DNA of 64,000 nt from an uncultured Oscillospiraceae bacterium (GTDB lineage Bacteria > Bacillota > Clostridia > Oscillospirales > Oscillospiraceae), in the NCBI GenBank assembly GCA_947627325.1, contig CANQVO010000001.1, positions 124,001 to 188,000 of the forward strand. Direction: 5' to 3'. A program made the position numbers and the translations under genes. Below the pieces are notes generated by a model. It saw only the letters and a list, made by a program, of their open reading frames with translations, was not told the origin of the DNA and searched no databases. How positions within the stretch are numbered: position 1 is the first letter of the stretch; the number at the start of each line of letters is the position of its first letter. Shown in pieces: positions 51,748 through 58,731 of the stretch.

Positions 51748-53937
51748 GTCGCTGACGGACTCCACCACATAGTTCAGGGTGATGTCATACACGCCGGGAA
51801 CGGTCTCGGAGTAGGGGCCCCACAGGATGGTTCCGGCGGTGGTCCCGTCCGAGACCAACTCGCTCCCCTCCAACCTGGCGTTGGTGCGGTAGAAGCCGAT
51901 GTCCCCGGGCCGGTCTGTCTTCTCCGTCTGGTCCGCCCCGGGCAGTCCAGCGGCGTGGCCGCCCAGCGCCGCCCCCAGGGAGATCGATGTGTCGCAGAGG
52001 GAGGTCTGGCCGCTGACCGTGTCCTCATAGCCAAAGAGGACGGTGTAATCGCCCAGGGCCTCCACCGCGTCGGCAGGCGCCATGGCGACAAAGCAGCTGT
52101 TCGCGGCGTCCTGCCCGTCCACCATCAACCCGGGCCGGCCATATTTCGCGCTTGCCAGTTCAAACATCTCTCCCGTCTCGCCGCTCAACAGATACAGGTG
52201 GGGCCTCCAGGAGCTGTACCGCATATCGCTCTGGCGGACGACCCCACGGACGGTCAGGCGGCCATCCTCTACCGCCGCGCTCTCCACAGTCACGCGCGCC
52301 GCGTCGCCGTAGGGCAGCTCAAGCGCCCCCATACTGGTCAGGGCCGGTTCAACGACCTCCTCCGGCCACCTGTCCTCGCTCAGCTTGACGACCACGCAGT
52401 TCTCTGTCTCTTTCACGCTGCCCGGGGCCGGCCAGACCGGCATATCCAGCGCCGCCCGCCGGGCGGCCAGCATCCCGCTTTCATCGGCGACGGTCGTGAT
52501 GTCCATCCCCAAGCTCTGATAGAAGCGTTCCATGCGCGCCGTCCTGACCATATAGTGCGGAGCGTCTGCGGCGCCCCAGTTGAGCACGCTCCAGCCGATA
52601 TACTCCAAGGATCGGCAAGCGGGGTTCAGCTTTTGCGCGTATTCGCCCACCAGCGCCACCGGTTTGTTTGCGGGGTCGATCTGGTGGATCCGAAAGGCGA
52701 TCTCCTCCATCACGCGGAGATCCTCTTCCCCGGTGGTATGATCCGTATAGAGCAACCGCATCACCACACCGCTCTGGCTCCAAATCAGGACCACCGCCAG
52801 CGCCGCCGCGACCAGCCGGGAGGCGGCTGGGCGTTTAGCGGGGCGCAGTCCGGCCAGGAACAGGATATTACAGGCCATCACCACGGGGTAGACCAACTGG
52901 CTGTGCGCCAGCGGCGCTCCGCCGCAGTACACGGCGACCAGAAACGGGCACGACTGGAGCGCGGCCACGGCCAACACGTAGAGCCAGCGGCCTTTTTTCC
53001 CTTTGGCGTTCCAGCACTCCCAGAGGGCGGCCAGGAAGGCCAGCACACTCAACGCCCCGTAGATCCAGGTGGTATACGGAACTGTCCCATTCCCCAAGAG
53101 GCCGGACTTTACATAGCCGAGGACGCTCCTCAGACACTGAAAAAGCGGCTGGCGCCCCCAATAGGAGGTCATCTCGCGGAAGACCTCTTTTTGATGCGCG
53201 TCGATCAAAAACACGTTCGCCGGCAACGCGTAGAGCAAATACGCCGCCGCGAAGATCAGCACCTGCCCCACCACCGCGGCAAAGCCCGGCGCCGCCTTTT
53301 CGTCCGTCAGGGCCAAGCGGCGATAAAGCAGTAAATACGCGGTGATCGCCAACGCGATATAAACAAACGGCATGGACTGATAGATGCTGAACGCCCAGGC
53401 CAGCAGAGGGACAGACAGCAGGCATGGCAGCCACTTTTTCTTCATCAGGCCAAACCAACTCAGGGCCGCGGCCGCGCCGCACAGCACATAGGCCACCGAG
53501 GTACTGATCAGCCGCTGATACCAGTAAAACTGACTGGCCACAGCCGCGCTGATGAACATCAGCGGCCCCAGCGCCGCGCAGACATATGGATCCCGCAGGC
53601 CGCAGCGGTACAGGGTATACCCTACCATCACTCCCGCCACGCACAGCGCCAGCCAGCCGAAGGCGCTCATAAGATCCGGATTGAACTTCGTCAACCCCAA
53701 CAGCATATTCGCCAGGGTCAGCCCCGGCCGTCCCGCGTGCCCCCCTCCAAACCGGCTGGCCGGATCCAGGATCAGTATCTCCGGATCGACGTGCAGGATC
53801 GGCGCTTTGAGCCACTGGATATAGGTAAACAGCAGGATGGCGCTGGCCAGCAGGATCATCCAGCGCGTCTTCTTCAGGAAATCCAGGAACAACTCCCGCT
53901 CTTTCTTCCACCGCCAGGCTAAGGTCTTCTCTTTCAT
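51556..53937 (-). CDS. GtrII-like glucosyltransferase-domain membrane protein with C-terminal shared module
   Basis: This 793-residue protein has ten or more membrane helices in the first ~410 residues, preceded by a Lys/Arg-rich cytoplasmic start. The loop after the first helix (HVDPEILILDPASRFGGGHAGRPG) and overall layout resemble the GtrII glucosyltransferase family, which moves a sugar from undecaprenyl phosphate to a surface polymer. Residues ~420-660 are extracytoplasmic with a VTVESAAVEDGRLTVRG-like beta domain. The last ~130 are the module shared with the neighbouring gene (QTEKTDRPGDIGF to RVQSIHYTRVG). I chose ATG at 53937 after GGAGGAAGG. It has its own promoter module. Confidence 0.75.
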   Translation of the reverse strand: MKEKTLAWRWKKERELFLDFLKKTRWMILLASAILLFTYIQWLKAPILHVDPEILILDPASRFGGGHAGRPGLTLANMLLGLTKFNPDLMSAFGWLALCVAGVMVGYTLYRCGLRDPYVCAALGPLMFISAAVASQFYWYQRLISTSVAYVLCGAAAALSWFGLMKKKWLPCLLSVPLLAWAFSIYQSMPFVYIALAITAYLLLYRRLALTDEKAAPGFAAVVGQVLIFAAAYLLYALPANVFLIDAHQKEVFREMTSYWGRQPLFQCLRSVLGYVKSGLLGNGTVPYTTWIYGALSVLAFLAALWECWNAKGKKGRWLYVLAVAALQSCPFLVAVYCGGAPLAHSQLVYPVVMACNILFLAGLRPAKRPAASRLVAAALAVVLIWSQSGVVMRLLYTDHTTGEEDLRVMEEIAFRIHQIDPANKPVALVGEYAQKLNPACRSLEYIGWSVLNWGAADAPHYMVRTARMERFYQSLGMDITTVADESGMLAARRAALDMPVWPAPGSVKETENCVVVKLSEDRWPEEVVEPALTSMGALELPYGDAARVTVESAAVEDGRLTVRGVVRQSDMRYSSWRPHLYLLSGETGEMFELASAKYGRPGLMVDGQDAANSCFVAMAPADAVEALGDYTVLFGYEDTVSGQTSLCDTSISLGAALGGHAAGLPGADQTEKTDRPGDIGFYRTNARLEGSELVSDGTTAGTILWGPYSETVPGVYDITLNYVVESVSDAAEGTFDVALDTQRYAAVSFTAGQTSATLEDVSIEAGHKFEARVSVPAGMVIRVQSIHYTRVG

Positions 53938-54060
53938 CCAGGTCCTTCCTCCCTCTCCAAACTGGCCTCTCCGTTTGCCTGGCAACCGCCCTGTTCTCCG
54001 GCGGCGCGGCGCTGTCCCTCGCGCGAGCAAGAGGGATCCTCTTCTCTTCAAGAAGAGGAA

Positions 54061-54121
54061 AAAATGGCTAGCCATTTTGGGGCTTTGTGTTATTTTACGC
54101 TGTTTGGCTCTATCCCGTCAA
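54061..54121 (-). promoter_or_regulatory. Repeated promoter-palindrome module 3 (before the GtrII-like gene)
   Basis: On the minus strand TTGACG (54116-54121), 18 bases, TAAAAT (54092-54097), then the perfect palindrome AAAATGGCTAGCCATTTT (54061-54078). A CCTCTTCT / AGAAGAGG hairpin follows at about 54035-54058. The module lies 15 bases past the stop of the 88-residue membrane protein gene, so it restarts transcription within the locus. Confidence 0.75.
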
Positions 54122-54135
54122 GGGGCGGGATGGGG

Positions 54136-54402
54136 TCAGTCCTTCTTGTCCTCGTCGGAGAACTCTACGATGTCCTCCTCCACTTCCTTTTTGGCGTTCT
54201 CGTCGATGCCCAGCTTGTCCTGGACCTTTTTCTTGGCCTTGCGCCACCAGATACCCACTACGGCGCCCACCGCCACCAGCACGCCCGCCACCACCTGGAT
54301 GGTGTAGGTCATCACCGACGGGTCCAGGTACGCGTAGGCGTTGGCCATCAGCGCCACCGACAGGCAGACCGTCACGTACAGATGGGGGATATACTTTTTC
54401 AT
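54136..54402 (-). CDS. Small membrane protein of unknown function
   Basis: This 88-residue protein has two hydrophobic segments (residues ~8-25, possibly a signal peptide, and ~34-51) joined by YLDPSVMTYTIQ. A basic stretch (WWRKAKKKVQDK) and an acidic C-terminal tail (EVEEDIVEFSDEDKKD) follow. I do not recognise the family beyond its resemblance to small proteins found inside surface-polysaccharide loci. It is the last gene of the phosphonate operon, 45 bases after the dehydrogenase stop, with a strong AAAGGAGGT. A regulatory or assembly role in the membrane complex is only a guess. Confidence 0.75.
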   Translation of the reverse strand: MKKYIPHLYVTVCLSVALMANAYAYLDPSVMTYTIQVVAGVLVAVGAVVGIWWRKAKKKVQDKLGIDENAKKEVEEDIVEFSDEDKKD

Positions 54403-54447
54403 TACAAAAACCTCCTTTAATAATGGTTCACAGGGTATCAGATCGGG

Positions 54448-55575
54448 CTACCAAACCTCTGTCAGGATGGACAGGACCTCCTTCTCTCCCAGCGGCACGG
54501 GGTTGTTGTCCATCCGGCCCTGGGTGAAGGCGCCCGCGGCCAGGTCCGGCAGGTCCTCCCGCGGGACTCCCATGGCGGACAGGCGCAGGGGCTGGATCCC
54601 CGCCGTGACTGCCTCCAGCCAGCGGTGAAGTCCCTCCGCGCCGCCGAAGCGGCCCAACAGCGTTTGGATCTCCGGCACGGCGGGCAGGTCGATTGCCGCC
54701 ACCCGCTCCAGCGTGACCGCTACCGCGAAGCCGTGGGGGATCCCGTAGCGCATGGTCAGCGGGTAGGAGATCGAGTGGCAGGCCGTGGTCCTGGTCCTGG
54801 AAAAGGCCAGGCCGGACAACAGCGCCCCCACGCACATCCCGCCCCGGTAGGTCACATTCTCCGGCTCCTTCAGCGCCAGGGGGAGGTACGTTCGGATGTA
54901 CTCCACCGCCTCCAGCGCCAGGGCTTGGGCGAGGGGGTCTCTGGCCCTGGCCCAAAAGGCCTCCATCCCCTGGGCCAGCGCGTCCAGCCCGGTGGACAGG
55001 GTCAGCCCCGGCGGCATATCCACCGTAAAGGCCGGGACGATCAGGGAGAGGTCCGGGGCCAGGTCGGGCCGGTCCACCGAGAGCTTTTTCCCGCCCCGGG
55101 TGTCCCAGATGGTGGCCCAGGGCGTCACGTCCGCCCCGGTCCCCGCCGTGGTGGGGACGGCGATCAGCTCCAGCGGCTTCCCCCCGGCGCGGTAGGTCTT
55201 CTGGGCGATGGCCTGGCACAGGCCGTCGTAGTCCCGGGGCCCGCCAGACTCCATGCCGGAGATGGCGCACAGCGCCTTGCCCAGGTCGATGGCGCTTCCG
55301 CCGCCCACGCAGATCAGCCGCTTCACCGGGGCCCGGTCCAGCACCTCCAGGCACGTCAGCAGGTCCTCCACCGAGGGGTTGGAGGAGAAGCCGGTCACAT
55401 AGCGGCACGCCGGAGGCAGAAGCTCGGCCAGGCCGAGCCGCCCGATCGTGCCCGGGCTGGCCACCACGGCCACGCCGCTCTCCTCCGCCGCCAGCTCCCG
55501 CAGACGGCGCAGGGCCTCCGGGCGGGGGAGGAACTGGATCTGGGTCTTGACAAACGCTTGAAACATCCCCGCCAC
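54448..55575 (-). CDS. Iron-containing alcohol dehydrogenase, likely phosphonoacetaldehyde reductase
   Basis: This 375-residue dehydrogenase has the family's nucleotide motif GGGSAIDLGKAL (residues ~92-103), PTTAGTGADVTPWATIWD (~140-157), and metal ligands in LSTGLDALAQGMEAFWA (~181-197) and TTACHSISYPLTMRYGIPHGF (~247-267). It lies three bases after PEP mutase and with phosphonopyruvate decarboxylase, so the expected substrate is phosphonoacetaldehyde, reduced to 2-hydroxyethylphosphonate as PhpC does. No aminotransferase that would give 2-aminoethylphosphonate is present in the window. Confidence 0.82.
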   Translation of the reverse strand: MAGMFQAFVKTQIQFLPRPEALRRLRELAAEESGVAVVASPGTIGRLGLAELLPPACRYVTGFSSNPSVEDLLTCLEVLDRAPVKRLICVGGGSAIDLGKALCAISGMESGGPRDYDGLCQAIAQKTYRAGGKPLELIAVPTTAGTGADVTPWATIWDTRGGKKLSVDRPDLAPDLSLIVPAFTVDMPPGLTLSTGLDALAQGMEAFWARARDPLAQALALEAVEYIRTYLPLALKEPENVTYRGGMCVGALLSGLAFSRTRTTACHSISYPLTMRYGIPHGFAVAVTLERVAAIDLPAVPEIQTLLGRFGGAEGLHRWLEAVTAGIQPLRLSAMGVPREDLPDLAAGAFTQGRMDNNPVPLGEKEVLSILTEVW

Positions 55576-55578
55576 CCC

Positions 55579-56871
55579 TTAGGTATCCTTGATGAGGGTC
55601 AGGATCTGCTTGATGGGCATACACAACTCGTCCGCCTCATGGGAGCGGCCATTTCGCAAAATGGTCTCGGCGCACCGCTGCATGGCGGGGAAAGCGCTGC
55701 GGATCATGTGGTTGGCGTGGATGACGATGTTCACCCCCGCCTTGGCGAACTGCTCCTCGGTCACCGTGTTGTAGGTGGTGGGCACCACGATCAGCGGCGT
55801 GTCCCGCTCCACCTCCCGGAAGCGGCGGCAGAACTCGAACACCTCGTCCGGCTCCTTGCGCTTGGAGTGGATCATGATCCCGTCCGCGCCCGCCTTCACG
55901 TAGGCGAAGCACCGCTCCAGGGCGTCCTCCATCCCGGCTTCCAAAATCAGGCTCTCGCACCGGGCAAAGATCATAAAATCTCGGGTCTTCAGCGCGTCCT
56001 TCCCCGCCCGGATCTTCTCGCAGAAGTTCTCAATGGAGTCCTGGGTCTGCCTCACCGCCGTGCCGAAGAGGGAGTTTTTCTTCAGGCCTTTTTTGTCCTC
56101 GATGATGACCGCGGAGATGCCGATGCGCTCCAGCGTGCGGATGTTGAATACAAAGTGCTCTGTCAGACCCCCGGTGTCGCCGTCCAGGATGATGGGTTTG
56201 GTGGTGACCTCCATGATCTCCTCCAGCGTCTTGATCCGGGAGGTCATGTCCACCAACTCGATGTCCGGCTTGCCCTTGGCGGTGGAGTCGCACAGGCTGG
56301 AGACCCACATGGCGTCGAACTGCCGAACTCCCTCCGGCGTCTCCACCCGGGTGTTCTCCACGATCAGCCCGGTCAGCCCGTTGTGGGCCTCCATCACCGA
56401 CAGGCAGGGCTTGTAGGACATCAGCTTCTTCAGCCGGGACCGGCGGCTCTCCGGCAGATTCAAAAGCTGGTCCAGCTCGCTGATGGTGTCCTCGGTGGCC
56501 GAGTGGGTGTAGGGGAACTCCACCAGTTCCCCGCCCCACTCCTTCAGGGTGTCCAGCACCTCCCGGCGGATATTGGCCTGGTAGCCGGTGTGCCAGTCGT
56601 CCCCGTGGACCACGATATCCGGGCGCAGCTTCCGCAGGACCGTCTGATAGGACAGCGTATCCTGCACCACAACCCGCTCCACGCCCTTGATGTCCGCGAA
56701 CATCTCCAGCCGCTCCGCCAGGGGGATCAGCGGGTAGCGCTTGTAAGTGGCGATCGCCTCGTCGGTCAGCACGCCCACCGTCAGCTCGCCCAGGGCGGCC
56801 GCCTTTTTGATGAGCCGCAGGTGGCCGCTGTGCAGAATATCCGTACTGAAGCACATATAAACCTGTTTCAT
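55579..56871 (-). CDS. pepM: Phosphoenolpyruvate mutase with N-terminal cytidylyltransferase-like domain
   Basis: This 430-residue fusion has a cytidylyltransferase-like fold at residues 1-~140, with the nucleotide motif HSGH at 14-17. Residues ~155-430 are a PEP mutase/isocitrate-lyase-fold domain with DGDTGG (230-235) and the diagnostic mutase motif EDKKGLKKNS (258-267). PEP mutase forms the C-P bond by rearranging phosphoenolpyruvate to phosphonopyruvate, the entry step of almost all phosphonate synthesis. The N-terminal domain may activate a phosphonate or an alcohol with CTP; this is inference. The ATG follows AAGGAGACG. Confidence 0.93.
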   Translation of the reverse strand: MKQVYMCFSTDILHSGHLRLIKKAAALGELTVGVLTDEAIATYKRYPLIPLAERLEMFADIKGVERVVVQDTLSYQTVLRKLRPDIVVHGDDWHTGYQANIRREVLDTLKEWGGELVEFPYTHSATEDTISELDQLLNLPESRRSRLKKLMSYKPCLSVMEAHNGLTGLIVENTRVETPEGVRQFDAMWVSSLCDSTAKGKPDIELVDMTSRIKTLEEIMEVTTKPIILDGDTGGLTEHFVFNIRTLERIGISAVIIEDKKGLKKNSLFGTAVRQTQDSIENFCEKIRAGKDALKTRDFMIFARCESLILEAGMEDALERCFAYVKAGADGIMIHSKRKEPDEVFEFCRRFREVERDTPLIVVPTTYNTVTEEQFAKAGVNIVIHANHMIRSAFPAMQRCAETILRNGRSHEADELCMPIKQILTLIKDT

Positions 56872-56881
56872 AGCCGTCTCC

Positions 56882-57607
56882 TTACGTTTTATCCGTTGCG
56901 ATCAGCGCCTGGAACCGCCGGGATATGGCCGCCAGATCCTCCAAGTTGTCGATCTCGTTGCACAGCCGCCCGTCCAGGGCCAGCGGGGTCATCTCCACCT
57001 GGTCAAAGATGGTGTTCAGGGCGTTTTCGGCATAGGCCCCGGTCTCCCCCCGCCGGCAGAAGCGGGAGATAGCCTCCAGCCACAACTCCATGTCCGCCCG
57101 GGCGATCCGGTAGGCCGGCTGGCTGGCCACGCACTCCGCGCCAAACACGTGGACGCCGATCTCCCGGACCTTCCCCTGGTCCAGCCGGGCCTTAAAGTCC
57201 TTCTCCGGCAGGGGGACGCCGTACTCCACCGCCACGGCGCTCCCCGGCGCGGCCAGAAGTTCCTCCAGCACAGACCGCTCCAGAACCAGATCGCCGTGGA
57301 GCAGGAGGATATCGTCCAAAAGCAGCTCCCGGGCCAGGTACATGGAGTAGATGTAGTTCGTCTCGGCGTAGCGCGGGTTGTGGACACAGCGCGCGGAGGC
57401 CAGCCGCTGGGAGGCGTAGTCCTCTAGGGTCTGGGCGAAGGGGCCGGTGGTGATGACCACGTCGGTGACGCCCGCCTCTTTGAGCAGTTCCAGCTGCCAA
57501 CTCAATATGGTGTGGCCCGCCCCGATGGAGGTCATGCACTTGGGGTGCTCCCGGGTCTCCTCCCCCATCCGCCTGCCAACGCCGGAGTTCAAGATCAACG
57601 CTTTCAT
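56882..57607 (-). CDS. NTP-transferase-family nucleotidyltransferase, likely phosphonate cytidylyltransferase
   Basis: This 241-residue protein has the NTP_transferase/LicC-like fold: an N-terminal NSGVGRRMGEETREHPKCM (residues ~7-25), which matches the nucleotide-binding loop, LLHGDLVLERSV (~100-111) with the metal Asp, and NEIDNLEDL near 221-229. PntC-type members activate aminoethylphosphonate with CTP for attachment to glycans or lipids. Context suggests CMP-activation of the phosphonate made by its neighbours. It overlaps the decarboxylase gene by four bases and ends 10 bases before pepM. Confidence 0.78.
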   Translation of the reverse strand: MKALILNSGVGRRMGEETREHPKCMTSIGAGHTILSWQLELLKEAGVTDVVITTGPFAQTLEDYASQRLASARCVHNPRYAETNYIYSMYLARELLLDDILLLHGDLVLERSVLEELLAAPGSAVAVEYGVPLPEKDFKARLDQGKVREIGVHVFGAECVASQPAYRIARADMELWLEAISRFCRRGETGAYAENALNTIFDQVEMTPLALDGRLCNEIDNLEDLAAISRRFQALIATDKT

Positions 57608-58731
57608 CCCAATGTCTTCCTCAACGCGTCCAGATTTTCCCTCGGGGTGGTGGTGGGCCGCCCCAGGTCCTTACGGGACCCCAGGGCGGCGTGGATCTCC
57701 AAAAAGCGGCTGCCCGGGGCGGCCTTCAGGGCGGCCAGCGCCTGGCGCAGGGCGGCCTCGTCAGCGGCCTGGAACACGGAGCGGTACCCCGCCGCCTTAG
57801 CCAGGGCGCTGAAATCGGCCTGGCCGGCGGCCACCGGCATCCCCCCCACGCTCTCATGGGCGGTGTTGTTGACCACCACGTGGATCAGGTTTTCCCGGGC
57901 CATCCCCGCGGCGATCACCAAACCGCCCAGGTGCATCACCGCCGCGCCGTCCCCGTCGATACACCACACCGTCCGCTGGGGCTTGTCCACCGCCACGCCC
58001 AGGGCGATCATCAGCGCGTGGCCCATGGAGCCAACGGTGAGAAAGTCGTGGCTGTGGTCCTCCCCCCGCTTCTCCCGCAGTTCAAACAGTTCCCGGGAGG
58101 CCTTGCCGGTGGTGGACACAAAGATGTCCTCCGCCCCGGCCCCTTCCAGCACCAACTCCAGCGCCCGCTCCCGGGTCATGGTGTTGGCGTTGCGGTAGAC
58201 GGCCTTCTCCTCGCAGGTCAGCGCGCCCTTGCGGACCACGATCGCCGCACACCGGCCCTGGGCCAGCAGTTCCCCGCACCGGGCGAAGTACTCCCCCACC
58301 GTCTCTGGGGCGGTCTCCTTCTCCAGGACAAAGGTCTTGACCCCCATGAGCTCCAGGGTCTCCACCGTGACCATGCCCTGGAACTTGTGCTGGGGTTCGT
58401 CGTGGAGGCCGGGCTCCCCCCGCCACCCGACCACGAACAGGCAGGGGATCCCGTAGACCTGCTCGTGCAGCAGGGAGGCGATGGGGTTGACCGCGTTGCC
58501 GATGCCGCTGTTTTGCAGATACACCAGGGCCGGGCGGCCGCTGGCGATGTAGTGGCCGGCGGCCAGGCCCACGGCGTTCCCCTCGTTGGCCGCCACGATG
58601 TGCCGCTCCCCCTGGGAGCCGTAGCGCAGATACAGCGTGTCGCACAGAGGGGCCAGGAGGGAGTCGGGCACGCCGGTGAAAAAGTCGATGCCCAGATCGT
58701 CCACATGGTCCAGAAAACGCTTAACTTCCAT
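57604..58731 (-). CDS. ppd: Phosphonopyruvate decarboxylase
   Basis: This 375-residue thiamine-diphosphate enzyme converts phosphonopyruvate to phosphonoacetaldehyde, pulling the unfavourable mutase reaction forward. The N-terminal half has the family pattern GVPDSLLAPLCD (residues ~19-30) and ANEGNAVGLAAGHY (~48-61, with the catalytic Glu). The C-terminal half has the ThDP-binding GDGAAVMHLGG...NN motif (~256-290). Its start overlaps the end of the YidC-fusion gene by 11 bases. Confidence 0.92.
   Translation of the reverse strand: MEVKRFLDHVDDLGIDFFTGVPDSLLAPLCDTLYLRYGSQGERHIVAANEGNAVGLAAGHYIASGRPALVYLQNSGIGNAVNPIASLLHEQVYGIPCLFVVGWRGEPGLHDEPQHKFQGMVTVETLELMGVKTFVLEKETAPETVGEYFARCGELLAQGRCAAIVVRKGALTCEEKAVYRNANTMTRERALELVLEGAGAEDIFVSTTGKASRELFELREKRGEDHSHDFLTVGSMGHALMIALGVAVDKPQRTVWCIDGDGAAVMHLGGLVIAAGMARENLIHVVVNNTAHESVGGMPVAAGQADFSALAKAAGYRSVFQAADEAALRQALAALKAAPGSRFLEIHAALGSRKDLGRPTTTPRENLDALRKTLG

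Noticed and set aside
54448-55575. An ordinary butanol/ethanol dehydrogenase
   Set aside because: It is three bases from pepM and in the ppd operon, so a phosphonate role is more likely; the fermentation role cannot be fully excluded.
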